Assembly: GCA_937966115.1 (NCBI GenBank)
Contig: CALCKX010000055.1
Span: forward strand, 1 to 46,182
Direction: 5' to 3'
Length of the DNA: 46,182 bases
Source of the DNA: an uncultured Chloracidobacterium sp.
GTDB taxonomy: Bacteria; Acidobacteriota; Blastocatellia; Chloracidobacteriales; Chloracidobacteriaceae
Positions 33,654 through 42,794 of this stretch are shown piece after piece; the stretch's first letter is position 1, and each line of letters opens with the position of its first letter. The notes under the pieces are model-generated. The model ran no database searches. It saw nothing but the letters and a program-made list of their open reading frames with translations, and had not been told where the DNA came from. The translations under genes were made by a program, and so were the position numbers.

Positions 33654-34604
33654 ATGTCACTTACTCCCCTTCGCTTGGCGTTCGCTCGCTCGTTGACGGG
33701 CCTCGCGCTGGCGGCTCTGGCGTCGGCCGGCGGGTTGGTCCGGGCGCAAAATCCGGCTGAAGCGACGGTGTCGCGCTTGGTGATGTCGGAAGCCATGCGC
33801 GTGTGCGCCGGTTACATTGGCGCGGAGGCTTCGGAAGATCTCCAGATTGTCGGAAGCGAAAAAGAAGCCTATGTGCGCGAGTTTTCGCAGGGCGATTTGG
33901 TTTACATCAATCGCGGGCGCGATGCGGGGCTGCAACCCGGCGCGGAATATCAAATCGTCCGCAACATCGGTCCGGTGAAAGACTTGGCGGATCGCGGCCG
34001 CGTGCTGGGCACGCTCGTGCAGGAGCTTGGCGTGTTGCGCGTCACGGAAGTGCGCGACACGTCCTCCACCGGGGAAATCACGGTGATTTGCGTTGGAGCG
34101 GTCAACTTGGGCGACGCGCTCGTGCCGTATGAGCGGCGTCCCATTCCAACCGTCCGCGCCTATCGCCCGCTGTCTGTCGTTGGCGCGCCGACCGGCCGGG
34201 CGACCGGGCAGATTATGGCGGCGCAGCTATCCCGCGAGCAGCTCGTCCGCAATGACGTGGTCTATATCAACATCGGCGCCGACAACGGGATCAAGGTGGG
34301 CGACTACCTGACGGTCTATCGCCCGCTGGCGACCGACTCCATTCTGCGCTTTCGGGATGACAAAATCGGGCAGCGGCGCAGCGACGGCTTTGCAAGCGAT
34401 CGCTTCCGAACCCGCGACAACTCTTCGCTGTCCGCTTCCCAGAAGGGCTATCCGCAAGTGGCCGAGCGAACGCCCCGCAACGAGCTTCCGCGCACCCTGG
34501 TGGGCGAGATCGTTGTCATTCGGACGGAAGCCAACACGGCCGTCGGCGTGCTGACCCGCACGACCCGCGAAGCCGTGATTGGGGATCGTGTCGAGTTGCA
34601 GTAG
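33654..34604 (+). CDS. Exported protein with two similar beta-rich repeats
   Basis: This 316-residue protein starts at ATG 33654, with AGAAGGTG seven bases upstream. The signal peptide is SLTGLALAALASAGGLVRAQ (cleavage near VRA-QN). Two segments look alike: GDLVYINRGRDAGLQPGAEYQIVR and, 115 residues later, NDVVYINIGADNGIKVGDYLTVYR. Each has a Gly-Asp-turn and then an Asn/Asp-rich loop, which recalls the C-terminal FlgT domain or a similar small barrel. The C-terminal part ends with GEIVVIRTEANTAVGVLTRT, a possible third half-unit. It probably sits in the periplasm. Function not known. Its end overlaps alr by 17 bases. Confidence 0.7.
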   Translation: MSLTPLRLAFARSLTGLALAALASAGGLVRAQNPAEATVSRLVMSEAMRVCAGYIGAEASEDLQIVGSEKEAYVREFSQGDLVYINRGRDAGLQPGAEYQIVRNIGPVKDLADRGRVLGTLVQELGVLRVTEVRDTSSTGEITVICVGAVNLGDALVPYERRPIPTVRAYRPLSVVGAPTGRATGQIMAAQLSREQLVRNDVVYINIGADNGIKVGDYLTVYRPLATDSILRFRDDKIGQRRSDGFASDRFRTRDNSSLSASQKGYPQVAERTPRNELPRTLVGEIVVIRTEANTAVGVLTRTTREAVIGDRVELQ

Positions 34605-35796
34605 CGCTTTTGCCCGGCTCTTGCCTTTGCCTGGCGGTCAGGCGACTGCCAGGCTCGCGGCTTGGGCCGAGATTGACCTCCGCCAGCTCAAGCGCAATTA
34701 CCAGTGGCTCAGGCGAAAGACCGGCGCGCCGGTCATGGCGATGGTCAAGGCCAACGCCTACGGCCACGGCCTGCTCCCGGTAGCCGCCTATCTGCAAGAC
34801 GCCGCCCAGGCGGATTGGTTTGGCGTCGCCACGCCGGAAGAGGGCGCGGCCCTGCGCCAGGCCGGCATTACGCGGCCGATTCTGGTCATTGGCGGCTTTT
34901 GGCTTGGGCAGGAAACGGCGGTCGTCGAATACGACTTGGCGACGACGTTGCCCGATCCAAGCTACGTCGCAGCTCTGGAACGCGCCGCCGCCGCGCGCGG
35001 CGCCGTCGCCGCGGTTCACCTTGAAGTGGACACCGGCATTGGTCGGCTGGGCCTGACGCTCGACCAGATGACGGCGACGCTTAGCGCGCTTCAGGCGTGC
35101 CGCCACGTTCGGCTCGACGGACTTATGACGCACTTCGCGTCGGCGGACGCGCCGGACCAGGCCGACTTCACGCGCGAGCAAATCAAGCGGTTCGCGGCGG
35201 CGCTCGCGCAAGCGCGCGCGGCCGGCTTCGCGCCGCGCTACCTTCACCTCGCCAACAGCGCCGGACTCCATGCCTTCTTGCCGGCGGCGGCGGGCAATAT
35301 GACGCGGATTGGCGGACTGCTCTATGGCATCGCTGGAGACGCGCTCTCGCCGGCTTTCCCGCCGCCGCCGACGCGTCCGGCATTGTCGCTGCACGCGCGG
35401 ATTGTAGGTCTGAAAACCGTTCCGGCTGGAACGCCCCTCGGCTACGGCTGCGCCTTCACGACGCGCCGCCCCACCCGCGTCGCCACAGTGCCGCTCGGCT
35501 ATGGCGATGGCGTGCATCGCGTCCAGTCGAACCGGGGGCAGGCGCTGGCGGGCGGGCGAAAGGCGCCTATCATCGGTCGCATCAGCATGGATGTCACGAT
35601 GCTGGATGTCACCGAGGTTCCCGAAGTCGCGCTGGGCGATGTCGTTACCTTCATTGGCGCGCAGGGCGAGGCGGTCATTTCAGCGGAGGATTACGCCGCC
35701 GTCATGAACACCATCGCGCTGGAAGCCACCACATCCCTGACGGCGCGGGTGACGCGGCGCTATCTGTTCGAGCCAGCGGACGTTAGCTCCGGCTAG
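34588..35796 (+). CDS. alr: Alanine racemase
   Basis: The start is taken as GTG 34588 (402 residues), with GGGGA just upstream; a TTG at 34579 is the alternative. The enzyme makes D-alanine for peptidoglycan with pyridoxal phosphate. The PLP Lys is in MVKANAYGHG (K54), other signs are VDTGIGRLG, LHLANSAG, MTRIGGLLYGI, the Tyr-bearing GYGCAF and VPLGYGDGVHR, and the C-terminal ISMDVTMLDVT. The long N-terminus (20 residues before the usual start) is not conserved and may be untranslated. It overlaps the previous gene by 17 bases, and the bamA-type gene follows after 99 bases. Confidence 0.95.
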   Translation: MSSCSSAFARLLPLPGGQATARLAAWAEIDLRQLKRNYQWLRRKTGAPVMAMVKANAYGHGLLPVAAYLQDAAQADWFGVATPEEGAALRQAGITRPILVIGGFWLGQETAVVEYDLATTLPDPSYVAALERAAAARGAVAAVHLEVDTGIGRLGLTLDQMTATLSALQACRHVRLDGLMTHFASADAPDQADFTREQIKRFAAALAQARAAGFAPRYLHLANSAGLHAFLPAAAGNMTRIGGLLYGIAGDALSPAFPPPPTRPALSLHARIVGLKTVPAGTPLGYGCAFTTRRPTRVATVPLGYGDGVHRVQSNRGQALAGGRKAPIIGRISMDVTMLDVTEVPEVALGDVVTFIGAQGEAVISAEDYAAVMNTIALEATTSLTARVTRRYLFEPADVSSG

Positions 35797-35895
35797 TCGC
35801 GCCATTTCGCCCAGGCAAGCTCGCCGCAGTGGAAAGCTGGCATCGGAAAACCAGCAGTGGAAAATCGGCGGCGACATGGGAAACAATGCCATCCC

Positions 35896-38856
35896 ATGGC
35901 GGCTTCGGAACTGAAAACGGCGGCGCGGCTGCTTCTGGCCTGGCTTCTTAGGCGGTTGGGCGATGCGCGCGGGCGCGTGGCGCGGGCTATCCGGGGCGCG
36001 GCCTGGGCTGGCTTCGCCCTGATGCTGGCCGGGGCGACGACTTGGGGGCAGAACGTTCTGCCGGCCGTGCAGGACGCCGGGGCGCTGGATGCGCCGCGTC
36101 CGCCCGTCGGGCGACTGGATGGGCGAATCATCACGCGGCTCGACATTGAGGTGAAGGACGGGCTGCCCGCCGAGCCGTCGCTGGCCGAGGCCATTGGCCT
36201 ACAGGCGGGCGAGCCGTTGACGGCGGCGCGCTTGCGGGCGGCGCTGGCGCGGCTCCATCGCTCGGAGCGCGTCGCCGACGCGGAAGCTTGGGTCAGCCCT
36301 GACGGCGCGGACGGCGTCCGGGCGCGCTTTGTCGTGACCCGTCAGCTGCGCGTCGCCGAGGTCGTCTTTGACGGCGACATCATCTTTCCCGTCGAGGAGT
36401 TGCGGCCGCGCCTGGCGGCGCTCGACCGCGGCAACAAGATCACCCGGCGGGCGTTGCTGGAAGGCGAGCAAGCCCTGCTGGCGTTTTACCGCGAGCGGGG
36501 CTATTTCCAGGCCGCGGTGGCGGTCCGGGTCTCCGCTCCGAATGACGCCGCCCGGTCGCGGGTGACGTTTGTCGTGACGCCCGGCCCGCAGGCGCTCATT
36601 GGCGCCTGGCAAATTGACGGCGACCTGAAAGTTCCGCTCAGCGACTTTGACGCCAAGGTGATTCTGCATCCGGTCGGCACGCCCTACTCGATTGAGTTCA
36701 TTCAGTCGGACATCCAGCGCATGCGGGCATTGCACCTGATGCGCGGCTATCTCGATCCGCGCATCAGCGAGCCGCGCGTTACATATGATCCGGCCGCCAA
36801 CCGGGTCGCGGTGGCCGTCAATGTGATTTCCGGCCCCTCGGTGACGGTCAAAGTCGAGGGCTTTGAGCTGCGCCGCGAGGAGCAGCGCCGCATCCTGCCG
36901 GTGCTGCGCGAGGGCGGTCTGGATAACTTCACCCTGGAAGACGGCGCTCGCCGCTTGCTCGCCGCCCTCCAGCAGCGGGGGTACTTCTTTGCCGAGGTGG
37001 AGTGGACGCGCCAGCGGGTCGTTGGCGAGGACCGCGTGATCGTCACCTACGGGATCGAGCCAAATCGGCGCTATCGCGTACGGGAAGTGCGGGTGGTCGG
37101 AACGGATGCGCTGTCCTACCGGGATGTCGCGGACGATTTCAAAACCCGCCCGGCTTCGCTCGTGCCCCCTTCGCGCGGGCTGGTCACCGAAGACACGCTG
37201 GCGCGCGACGCCGAAGTGGTCGTGCGCGATTTGCGCAATGCCGGCTACCTGCGCGCCCAAGTGACGGAGCGCCGCATCGCCACCAGCCTCGACGACGAAT
37301 CGCTCACGGTGTTGTTTCAAGTCGAAGCCGGGCCACGGGTGCGCGTGGATGATATTCGCATCGAAGGCAACCAGCTTTTCGACGCCGAGCGGCTCAAGCG
37401 CGAGCTGCGGCTGGGCGTCGGCGATTTCGTCACCCAGGCGCAGGCGCGCGTCGACCTGGAGCGCTTGACCGCGCTGTACTTGAGCGAAGGCTTCGCCGAA
37501 GCGCGCATTCGGCAGGAGTTGGACGATGTTCCCGACGATCCGTCGCGCGTGGCCATTGTCTATGAAATCGAGGAAGGCCGGCGCTTTACCATCAATCGGG
37601 TCATTGTCGGCGCGCGCGGTCGAACTTCGGAGCGCACCCTGCGCCGCTTCCTCGCGATGCGACCTGGCGAGCGGCTGCGCCGCGACCGACTGACGCAGGC
37701 GGAGCAAACGCTCTACGCTACCGGGGCCTTTCGGCAAGTGTTGATTCAAACCCCATATGTGCAAGCGACGGGTCCGAACGACGCGCTGGCGGATGTCACG
37801 CTCGATGTCATCGAGTCGAAGCCCTACACGCTGGCCTACGGCTTTGGCTACCAGACCAATGACGGCCCGCGCGGCTCGTTCGAGCTATCAAACGCCAATA
37901 TGTTTGGGCGACTGGAAGTGGGGAGCGTGATCCTGCGTCTCAGCCGGCGGGAGCAGTTGGCGCAGGTTTCCTACCAGTTTCCGCGCTTCAACCTGCCGCG
38001 CGTCACCACGCTCGCCGACGGCGTCACGGCGCCAATCCTCATCTCGGCGCTGTTTCAGCGGCAGGCGCGGGTGAGCTTCACCGCGCAGCGGCTGGTGGCG
38101 CTGATTCAGTCGGAAGCGCGCTTCAACGCCCAGAGCGCCCTGATTTTTCGCTATCGGTTGCAGAACGTGCGGGTGCTCGACTTGCGCGCGACCAACCCGC
38201 CGCTTCAGCGCGCGGACGAGCCGCTTAATCTGGGGACGTTCTCGGTCACGTACGTGCGCGACACCCGCGACGCGCCGCTCGACGCCACCCGCGGCTCGTT
38301 TGCTTCGGCCGACTTCACCGTGGCCACGCCCCGGATTGGCGGCTCGGAGCGCTTCATTCGGTTTCTAGGGCAGATTCAAGGTTATCGGCGCGTGACGGAG
38401 CGGTCGCCGGTCGTGCTGGCCGGAAGGCTCCAGCTCGGCTTGGCGCGCCCCTACGGCGACACGCGACTCCTGCCCATCAGCGAGCGATTTTTCTCCGGCG
38501 GTCCGACAACCCTGCGCGGCCTGGGCTTCGAGCAGGCCGGGCCGCGCGACCCGGTGACGGACGCGCCCATCGGCGGCAACGCGCTGGTGGCGGTCACCGG
38601 CGAGGCGCGCTTTCCGCTGCTGCGCAATGTCGAGGGCGCGGCGTTTTACGATGTCGGCAATGTCTTCGCCCGCGTTTCAGACATCGGCCTCGGGCGGTTC
38701 ACCAACAGCCTTGGCGGCGGCTTTCGCATCAAGACCCCGCTCGGGCCGTTACGCGTGGATGCGGCATACCTGCTTGACCCGCCGTTTTTCATTGCAACGC
38801 CCAATCGGCGACTAACGAATTTTCAGCTTCACATCACTTTCGGGCAAGCGTTCTAA
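35896..38856 (+). CDS. bamA: Omp85-family outer-membrane assembly protein (BamA-like) with long periplasmic part
   Basis: ATG 35896 gives 986 residues; a GTG at 35857 adds 13. A signal peptide ends near GATTWG-QN (about 50). Residues 53-640 form a series of POTRA-sized units (about seven by length; BamA normally has five). The beta-barrel (640-986) begins at KPYTLAYGFGYQ, contains the LRGLGFEQAGPRD motif and ends in Phe (HITFGQAF), the sorting signal of outer-membrane barrels. The protein folds and inserts barrels in the outer membrane. TamA is an alternative, but the number of POTRA units fits BamA better. It lies alone after alr, with no ompH/skp nearby. Confidence 0.85.
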   Translation: MAASELKTAARLLLAWLLRRLGDARGRVARAIRGAAWAGFALMLAGATTWGQNVLPAVQDAGALDAPRPPVGRLDGRIITRLDIEVKDGLPAEPSLAEAIGLQAGEPLTAARLRAALARLHRSERVADAEAWVSPDGADGVRARFVVTRQLRVAEVVFDGDIIFPVEELRPRLAALDRGNKITRRALLEGEQALLAFYRERGYFQAAVAVRVSAPNDAARSRVTFVVTPGPQALIGAWQIDGDLKVPLSDFDAKVILHPVGTPYSIEFIQSDIQRMRALHLMRGYLDPRISEPRVTYDPAANRVAVAVNVISGPSVTVKVEGFELRREEQRRILPVLREGGLDNFTLEDGARRLLAALQQRGYFFAEVEWTRQRVVGEDRVIVTYGIEPNRRYRVREVRVVGTDALSYRDVADDFKTRPASLVPPSRGLVTEDTLARDAEVVVRDLRNAGYLRAQVTERRIATSLDDESLTVLFQVEAGPRVRVDDIRIEGNQLFDAERLKRELRLGVGDFVTQAQARVDLERLTALYLSEGFAEARIRQELDDVPDDPSRVAIVYEIEEGRRFTINRVIVGARGRTSERTLRRFLAMRPGERLRRDRLTQAEQTLYATGAFRQVLIQTPYVQATGPNDALADVTLDVIESKPYTLAYGFGYQTNDGPRGSFELSNANMFGRLEVGSVILRLSRREQLAQVSYQFPRFNLPRVTTLADGVTAPILISALFQRQARVSFTAQRLVALIQSEARFNAQSALIFRYRLQNVRVLDLRATNPPLQRADEPLNLGTFSVTYVRDTRDAPLDATRGSFASADFTVATPRIGGSERFIRFLGQIQGYRRVTERSPVVLAGRLQLGLARPYGDTRLLPISERFFSGGPTTLRGLGFEQAGPRDPVTDAPIGGNALVAVTGEARFPLLRNVEGAAFYDVGNVFARVSDIGLGRFTNSLGGGFRIKTPLGPLRVDAAYLLDPPFFIATPNRRLTNFQLHITFGQAF

Positions 38857-38891
38857 AGCGCCGCTCAAAGCGCAGCGTTTTGGTATGTTAC

Positions 38892-38940
38892 TTGACAAAA
38901 AGCGCTTAACCAAGCTACCCTGGCAGGATAAAACTTTATC
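38892..38940 (+). promoter_or_regulatory. Sigma70-type promoter with palindromic operator
   Basis: TTGACA (38892-38897) is followed after 18 bases by TACCCT (38916-38921). A perfect inverted repeat GATAAA-AC-TTTATC (38927-38940) covers the likely start point. A second TTGACA lies at 38958-38963. The region 38880-38970 is much AT-richer than the genome around it. Confidence 0.6.
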
Positions 38941-38991
38941 TTACCAAAGTTCCGTCATTGACAATTTTTTAGGTTGTGGGAGGTTTGGCGA

Positions 38992-39843
38992 ATGACCCTA
39001 TCCGTTTCTAGCTCCAAATCATCGCGCAAAATTGCCTCGGGTTCCCAGCTCCCAGGCCCGCCTCCAGCGCCCGCTTCCTCCCCGCGGACGCCGCTCGCGC
39101 CGAGCAAGGCGAGAGGTCGCGCGCCAGAACCAGCGCCGGCCGCCCCGCCCGCCGCCGACCAGGCGCCCCGCGCCAGAACGCGCTCAAAGCCCTCCGCGCT
39201 CGGCTCCGCCAACGAGCCGAAGCCGGCGCCCGTGAAATCGCCGGCGAAACCGCCCGAGCTGCGCCCATCCGCCGCGCCCGCCCCGCGAGCGACTCGCGAG
39301 ACAGTCGCCGCAGTGGTCAAGGCGGTCGAGGAAGCGGTCGTCAAAGTCTCATCCGCAAAGGCTTCCGCAAAGGCTTCGGCGCGCAGCCAGGCTGCCGCGC
39401 CCGCCCGCAAGACGGTGCATCCGGTCCCCGAGCCGAAAGCCGCCGCGCCGCTCGCGTCGTCGAGCCAGACCGGGGCAGACGCGCCGAAAGCCGAAAAAAA
39501 GTTGAAAGCCGAGAAAAAAGCGCCAGCGGAGCCAGCTGTCTCGCCCGAGGCGAGCGCTTCAAAGAAGAAAAGCAAGAAGCCCGCGCCAGCGGCGCCGGCT
39601 GAAGCTGACGCCGGGCCTTTTTCCTCCGCCGGGCCTTTCTCCTCGGCGCGCCGCAATCGCGAGCGCGAGGCGCTGAACCTCTACACCACCGCGATGGAGT
39701 CCTTCAAGCAAACCGACTACGACCGGGCGCGGGATGTGTTGCTGCTGCTGCTGAACGATTTCGTTCTCGAGAGCGAGATTGCGGATCGGGCGCGCGTGTT
39801 TCTGAAGATTTGCGAGCAGAAGCTGAACCCGGCGACGCTATGA
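38992..39843 (+). CDS. Low-complexity Ala/Pro/Lys-rich protein with C-terminal TPR
   Basis: The protein has 283 residues from ATG 38992, with GGGAGG nine bases upstream. The first 215 residues are low complexity: Pro/Ala-rich, then Lys/Ala-rich (KAEKKLKAEKKAPA, KKKSKKPAPAA), strongly basic and without a signal peptide. The last 65 residues (REREALNLYTTAMESFKQTDY, then RARDVLLLLLNDF) are a TPR-like helix pair. A disordered linker plus a small binding head is likely. No recognised family. It stands alone behind its own promoter, which suggests controlled expression. Confidence 0.7.
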   Translation: MTLSVSSSKSSRKIASGSQLPGPPPAPASSPRTPLAPSKARGRAPEPAPAAPPAADQAPRARTRSKPSALGSANEPKPAPVKSPAKPPELRPSAAPAPRATRETVAAVVKAVEEAVVKVSSAKASAKASARSQAAAPARKTVHPVPEPKAAAPLASSSQTGADAPKAEKKLKAEKKAPAEPAVSPEASASKKKSKKPAPAAPAEADAGPFSSAGPFSSARRNREREALNLYTTAMESFKQTDYDRARDVLLLLLNDFVLESEIADRARVFLKICEQKLNPATL

Positions 39844-39914
39844 GCCGGCGCCCTTTCTTGGCTGCTAGCGAGGGCGGGGGACGCGCCGGCTTGCGCCGGG
39901 CAAGCTCTTGACCG

Positions 39915-41036
39915 ATGACTTCCAACGCTTCCCACTCGAATCCTTGCCCGTCGCCCATCAAGTGCGTCGCGATTGGCGGCGGAACTGGCTTGGCGACGCT
40001 CCTGCGCGGCCTCAAGCGGCGCGTGCCGGAAGACGGCGCTCGCCTTCCGGGCCAGTGCATTGAAAGCCTTACCGCCGTGGTCACCGTGACTGACGACGGC
40101 GGCAGCTCGGGGCGGCTGCGCGAAGAGTTCCAGATGCTCCCGCCGGGCGACATTCGCAACTGCCTGGTGGCGCTCTCGGAGGATGAGCGTCTCTTTGCGC
40201 GATTGTTTCAGTATCGGTTTCCGGGCCAGGGCAGCGTGCGGGGACACAGCTTTGGCAATCTGTTTCTGGCGGCCCTGACCGGCATCACCGGCGATTTCGT
40301 CGAAGCCATCCGGCTGTGTAGCGAAGTGTTGGCCATTAAGGGCAAAATCGTGCCTTCGACGACGGCGGATGTCACGCTCGTGGCGGAACTCGATGATGGG
40401 TTTGTCGTGCGCGGCGAGTCGAAAATCAGCGCTGCCGGCGGCCGCATCCAAAGCATCGCGCTTGATCCGCCGGATTGCGCGCCGCTCCCGGAAACGCTGA
40501 CCTCGATTGCCGAGGCCGACCTCATCACGCTGGGGCCAGGCTCGCTGTTTACGAGCGTCATTCCCAACTTGCTGGTCGCGGGCGTGACGACGGCCATTGC
40601 GGCATCGAGCGCCTTGAAAGTCTATATTTGCAACCTCATGACGCAACCCGGCGAGACGACCGATTTCTCCATCGCCGATCACGTGGCGACACTGCTAGAC
40701 GCGCTGTCCCCGGCGACGCTCGACGCGGTGATCGTCAACCATGGCGCGATTTCCAAGGCGGCGCGCGCGCGCTATCGCCTCGAAGGCTCGCGCCCGCTCA
40801 CGGGGCGCGCCGCTATCCGGCGGCTGAGCGCGCCGCCATCCGCAGCGCGGATCGCCACCGACAAGTTTCTCGTTTTCAGCCGTCACCGGATTCCGGTCGT
40901 CACCGCCAACCTGGTCGAGGAAACGGAAGTCGTCCGCCACTCGCCAGAAAAATTGGCGCGCGTTGTCCTGGATGTTTACGCCCGCCGCCTGCCGGCGACG
41001 CAGCGCCAGCCGGGCCTGCGGCTGGTAGCGCGATGA
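39915..41036 (+). CDS. yvcK: YvcK/GluM-family (CofD-like) protein
   Basis: This 373-residue protein starts at ATG 39915. Motifs: VAIGGGTGLATLLRGLK, TVTDDGGSSGRLREEF, PPGDIRNCLVAL, RGHSFGNLFLAAL, DLITLGPGSLFTSVIPNL and NLMTQPGETTDFS. Known homologues (YvcK in Bacillus, CuvA in Mycobacterium) bind UDP-sugars and are needed for carbon use and cell-wall metabolism; CofD itself makes F420. The reaction, if any, is not proven. The gene is followed by a peptidase gene after a short tandem repeat. No other member of the usual rapZ-whiA cluster is present. Confidence 0.92.
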   Translation: MTSNASHSNPCPSPIKCVAIGGGTGLATLLRGLKRRVPEDGARLPGQCIESLTAVVTVTDDGGSSGRLREEFQMLPPGDIRNCLVALSEDERLFARLFQYRFPGQGSVRGHSFGNLFLAALTGITGDFVEAIRLCSEVLAIKGKIVPSTTADVTLVAELDDGFVVRGESKISAAGGRIQSIALDPPDCAPLPETLTSIAEADLITLGPGSLFTSVIPNLLVAGVTTAIAASSALKVYICNLMTQPGETTDFSIADHVATLLDALSPATLDAVIVNHGAISKAARARYRLEGSRPLTGRAAIRRLSAPPSAARIATDKFLVFSRHRIPVVTANLVEETEVVRHSPEKLARVVLDVYARRLPATQRQPGLRLVAR

Positions 41037-41042
41037 CCGCCG

Positions 41043-41080
41043 CCCGCTGCAGGTCTCCCGCTGCAGGTCTCCCGCTGAAG
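41043..41080. repeat. 14-bp tandem repeat (CCCGCTGCAGGTCT, about 2.5 copies)
   Basis: Two perfect copies (41043-41056, 41057-41070) are followed by a partial one (CCCGCTGAAGG). It fills the gap between yvcK and the dipeptidase gene and ends 15 bases before the ATG at 41095. Confidence 0.85.
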
Positions 41081-41094
41081 GCCGCCCCATCGCC

Positions 41095-42297
41095 ATGACG
41101 ACGCCTTCCACGTCTTCCATGCGCCGGCGACGCTGGCGCCGCCGCCTGGCGGCGGTCGCCGCCAGCTTGCTGCTGCTCGTAGTCGCCGCCTTCATTTGGC
41201 TGCCTGAGCTGGTTGAGCGGAAGATGAACGGCATTGCCGCCACCGCGCGCAAGCCGCCGTCGCCGCGCGCCCAAGCCCTCCATCGGCGCTTGTTCGTGGC
41301 TGATCTGCATGCTGACACGCTGCTGTGGAACCGCGACCTGCTCGCGCGCGGAGCGCGCGGCCACGTCGATCTGCCGCGCTTGCAGGAAGGCAACGTCGCG
41401 CTCCAGGCGTTTACGATTGTCACCAAAGCGCCGCGCGGCATGAACAATGACCGCACCGACGGCGACCGCTTCAACCTCGTCGCCGCGCTGAGCGTCGCCC
41501 AGTTGTGGCCGCTTTCCGCCTGGACGAGCCTCGCCGAGCGGGCGCTCTATCAGTGCCGCCGGCTGGACGCGGCTGCCGCTCGCTCTGGCGGCCAGCTCCT
41601 GGTCATCCGCAGCCGGGCCGACTTCGAGCGCCTCCTGGCGCAGCGCGCCGCCAATCCGCGGCTTGTCGGCGCGTTGCTTGGCGTGGAGGGCGCGCACGCC
41701 CTCGACGGCGACTTGGCCAATCTTGACCGCCTGTATGCAGCGGGCGTCCGCATGATGGCGCCGACGCACTTTTTTGACAACGAGATCGGCGGCTCGGCGC
41801 ATGGACTGGTCAAGGGCGGACTCACTGACCTGGGGCGCGAGCTGATTCGCCGCATGGAGCGAAAAGGCATGATCGTCGATCTGGCCCATGCCTCTCCGGC
41901 CGTGATCGACGAGACGCTCGCCCTGGCGACGCGCCCGGTCGTCATCTCGCATACCGGCGTCCGCGGCGCATGCGGGGGCTTGCGCAACATCACGGATGAC
42001 CGGTTGCGCGGCGTCGCCCGCTCGGGCGGCGTGGTCGGAATCGGGTACTTTTTCGCGGCCGTATGCGGCCAGGACGCCCGCTCGATTGCGCGCGCCATAC
42101 GTTACGCCGCGGATGTCGCGGGCGTGGCGCATGTCGCGCTCGGCTCCGATTATGATGGCGCGGTGAGCGTGCCGTTCGACACGGCGCATCTGGCGGAAAT
42201 CACCGATGCTCTGCTGGAAGAAGGATTTTCGGAAGACGAAATTGCCCTGATCATGGGCGGCAACGTCCGGCGCGTCCTGCTCGCCGCCTTGCCGTGA
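41095..42297 (+). CDS. Membrane dipeptidase (M19, renal-dipeptidase type)
   Basis: This 400-residue protein starts at ATG 41095. An Arg-rich start followed by [18 protein letters not shown] (18-36) is a signal anchor. Catalytic metal residues are seen in order: VADLHADTL (His-x-Asp), [10 protein letters not shown] (Glu), VDLAHASP (His), VVISHTG (His) and LGSDYDG (Asp). It cleaves dipeptides outside the cytoplasm, possibly cell-wall peptides, and bacterial M19 members may prefer D-amino acids at the end. It has the usual length. It lies between yvcK and the B12-binding subunit gene, spaced for one transcript. Confidence 0.93.
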   Translation: MTTPSTSSMRRRRWRRRLAAVAASLLLLVVAAFIWLPELVERKMNGIAATARKPPSPRAQALHRRLFVADLHADTLLWNRDLLARGARGHVDLPRLQEGNVALQAFTIVTKAPRGMNNDRTDGDRFNLVAALSVAQLWPLSAWTSLAERALYQCRRLDAAAARSGGQLLVIRSRADFERLLAQRAANPRLVGALLGVEGAHALDGDLANLDRLYAAGVRMMAPTHFFDNEIGGSAHGLVKGGLTDLGRELIRRMERKGMIVDLAHASPAVIDETLALATRPVVISHTGVRGACGGLRNITDDRLRGVARSGGVVGIGYFFAAVCGQDARSIARAIRYAADVAGVAHVALGSDYDGAVSVPFDTAHLAEITDALLEEGFSEDEIALIMGGNVRRVLLAALP

Positions 42298-42331
42298 CCG
42301 CTCCGCAGGGCTTGCTGAAAGAAGCTCGACT

Positions 42332-42748
42332 ATGACGGAACGACGCCTTCGCATTCTCATCGCCAAGCCTGGGCTAGACGGCCACGACCGCGGCGCCAAA
42401 GTCATCGCCCGCGCGCTGCGGGACGCCGGGATGGAAGTCATCTACACCGGCTTGCGCCAAACGCCAGAGCAAATCGTGGCCGCGGCCGTCCAGGAAGATG
42501 TGGACGCCATCGGCGTTTCCATTCTCTCCGGCGCGCACCTGACGCTGTTCCCGCGCATTCTGGAGTTGATGCGCGAGCAGGGCCTGGATGATGTGCCGCT
42601 CTTTGGCGGCGGCATCATCCCTGACGAGGATATTCCTAAGCTCAAGGCGGCTGGCGTGGATGAAATCTTCACGCCCGGCGCGACGATGGACGCCATCATT
42701 GACTACATCAACCGGCGCGTGGGCGCGCCGCAGGCCTCAGCGCCGTGA
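42332..42748 (+). CDS. Stand-alone B12-binding subunit of a methylmalonyl-CoA-type mutase
   Basis: This 138-residue protein has the cobalamin loop [19 protein letters not shown] (D-x-H-x-x-G), [49 protein letters not shown] and the end [16 protein letters not shown]. It matches the C-terminal B12 domain of methylmalonyl-CoA mutase in the split form, where the catalytic barrel is a separate chain. The large subunit and the MeaB GTPase are not in this window. It would act in the cytoplasm in propionate/succinate interconversion. It ends 46 bases from the convergent aroB. Confidence 0.92.
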   Translation: MTERRLRILIAKPGLDGHDRGAKVIARALRDAGMEVIYTGLRQTPEQIVAAAVQEDVDAIGVSILSGAHLTLFPRILELMREQGLDDVPLFGGGIIPDEDIPKLKAAGVDEIFTPGATMDAIIDYINRRVGAPQASAP

Positions 42749-42794
42749 CTTGGAAGCGGGGCGCGGCCTTCTGGCGTCCTTCTGGCGGGGGCGG

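Noticed and set aside
35826-35863. Direct repeat GCAGTGGAAA (two copies) before bamA
   Set aside because: It is ten bases only, with no promoter or dyad around it; it may be chance in this GC-rich context.
36199-37764. Long open frame antisense to the BamA gene
   Set aside because: It is a by-product of GC-rich codon bias. The plus-strand frame encodes clear POTRA domains, and the antisense product has no family resemblance.
40900-42441. Long minus-strand frame opposite yvcK and the dipeptidase
   Set aside because: The plus-strand genes have complete catalytic motifs; the antisense text is low in meaning.
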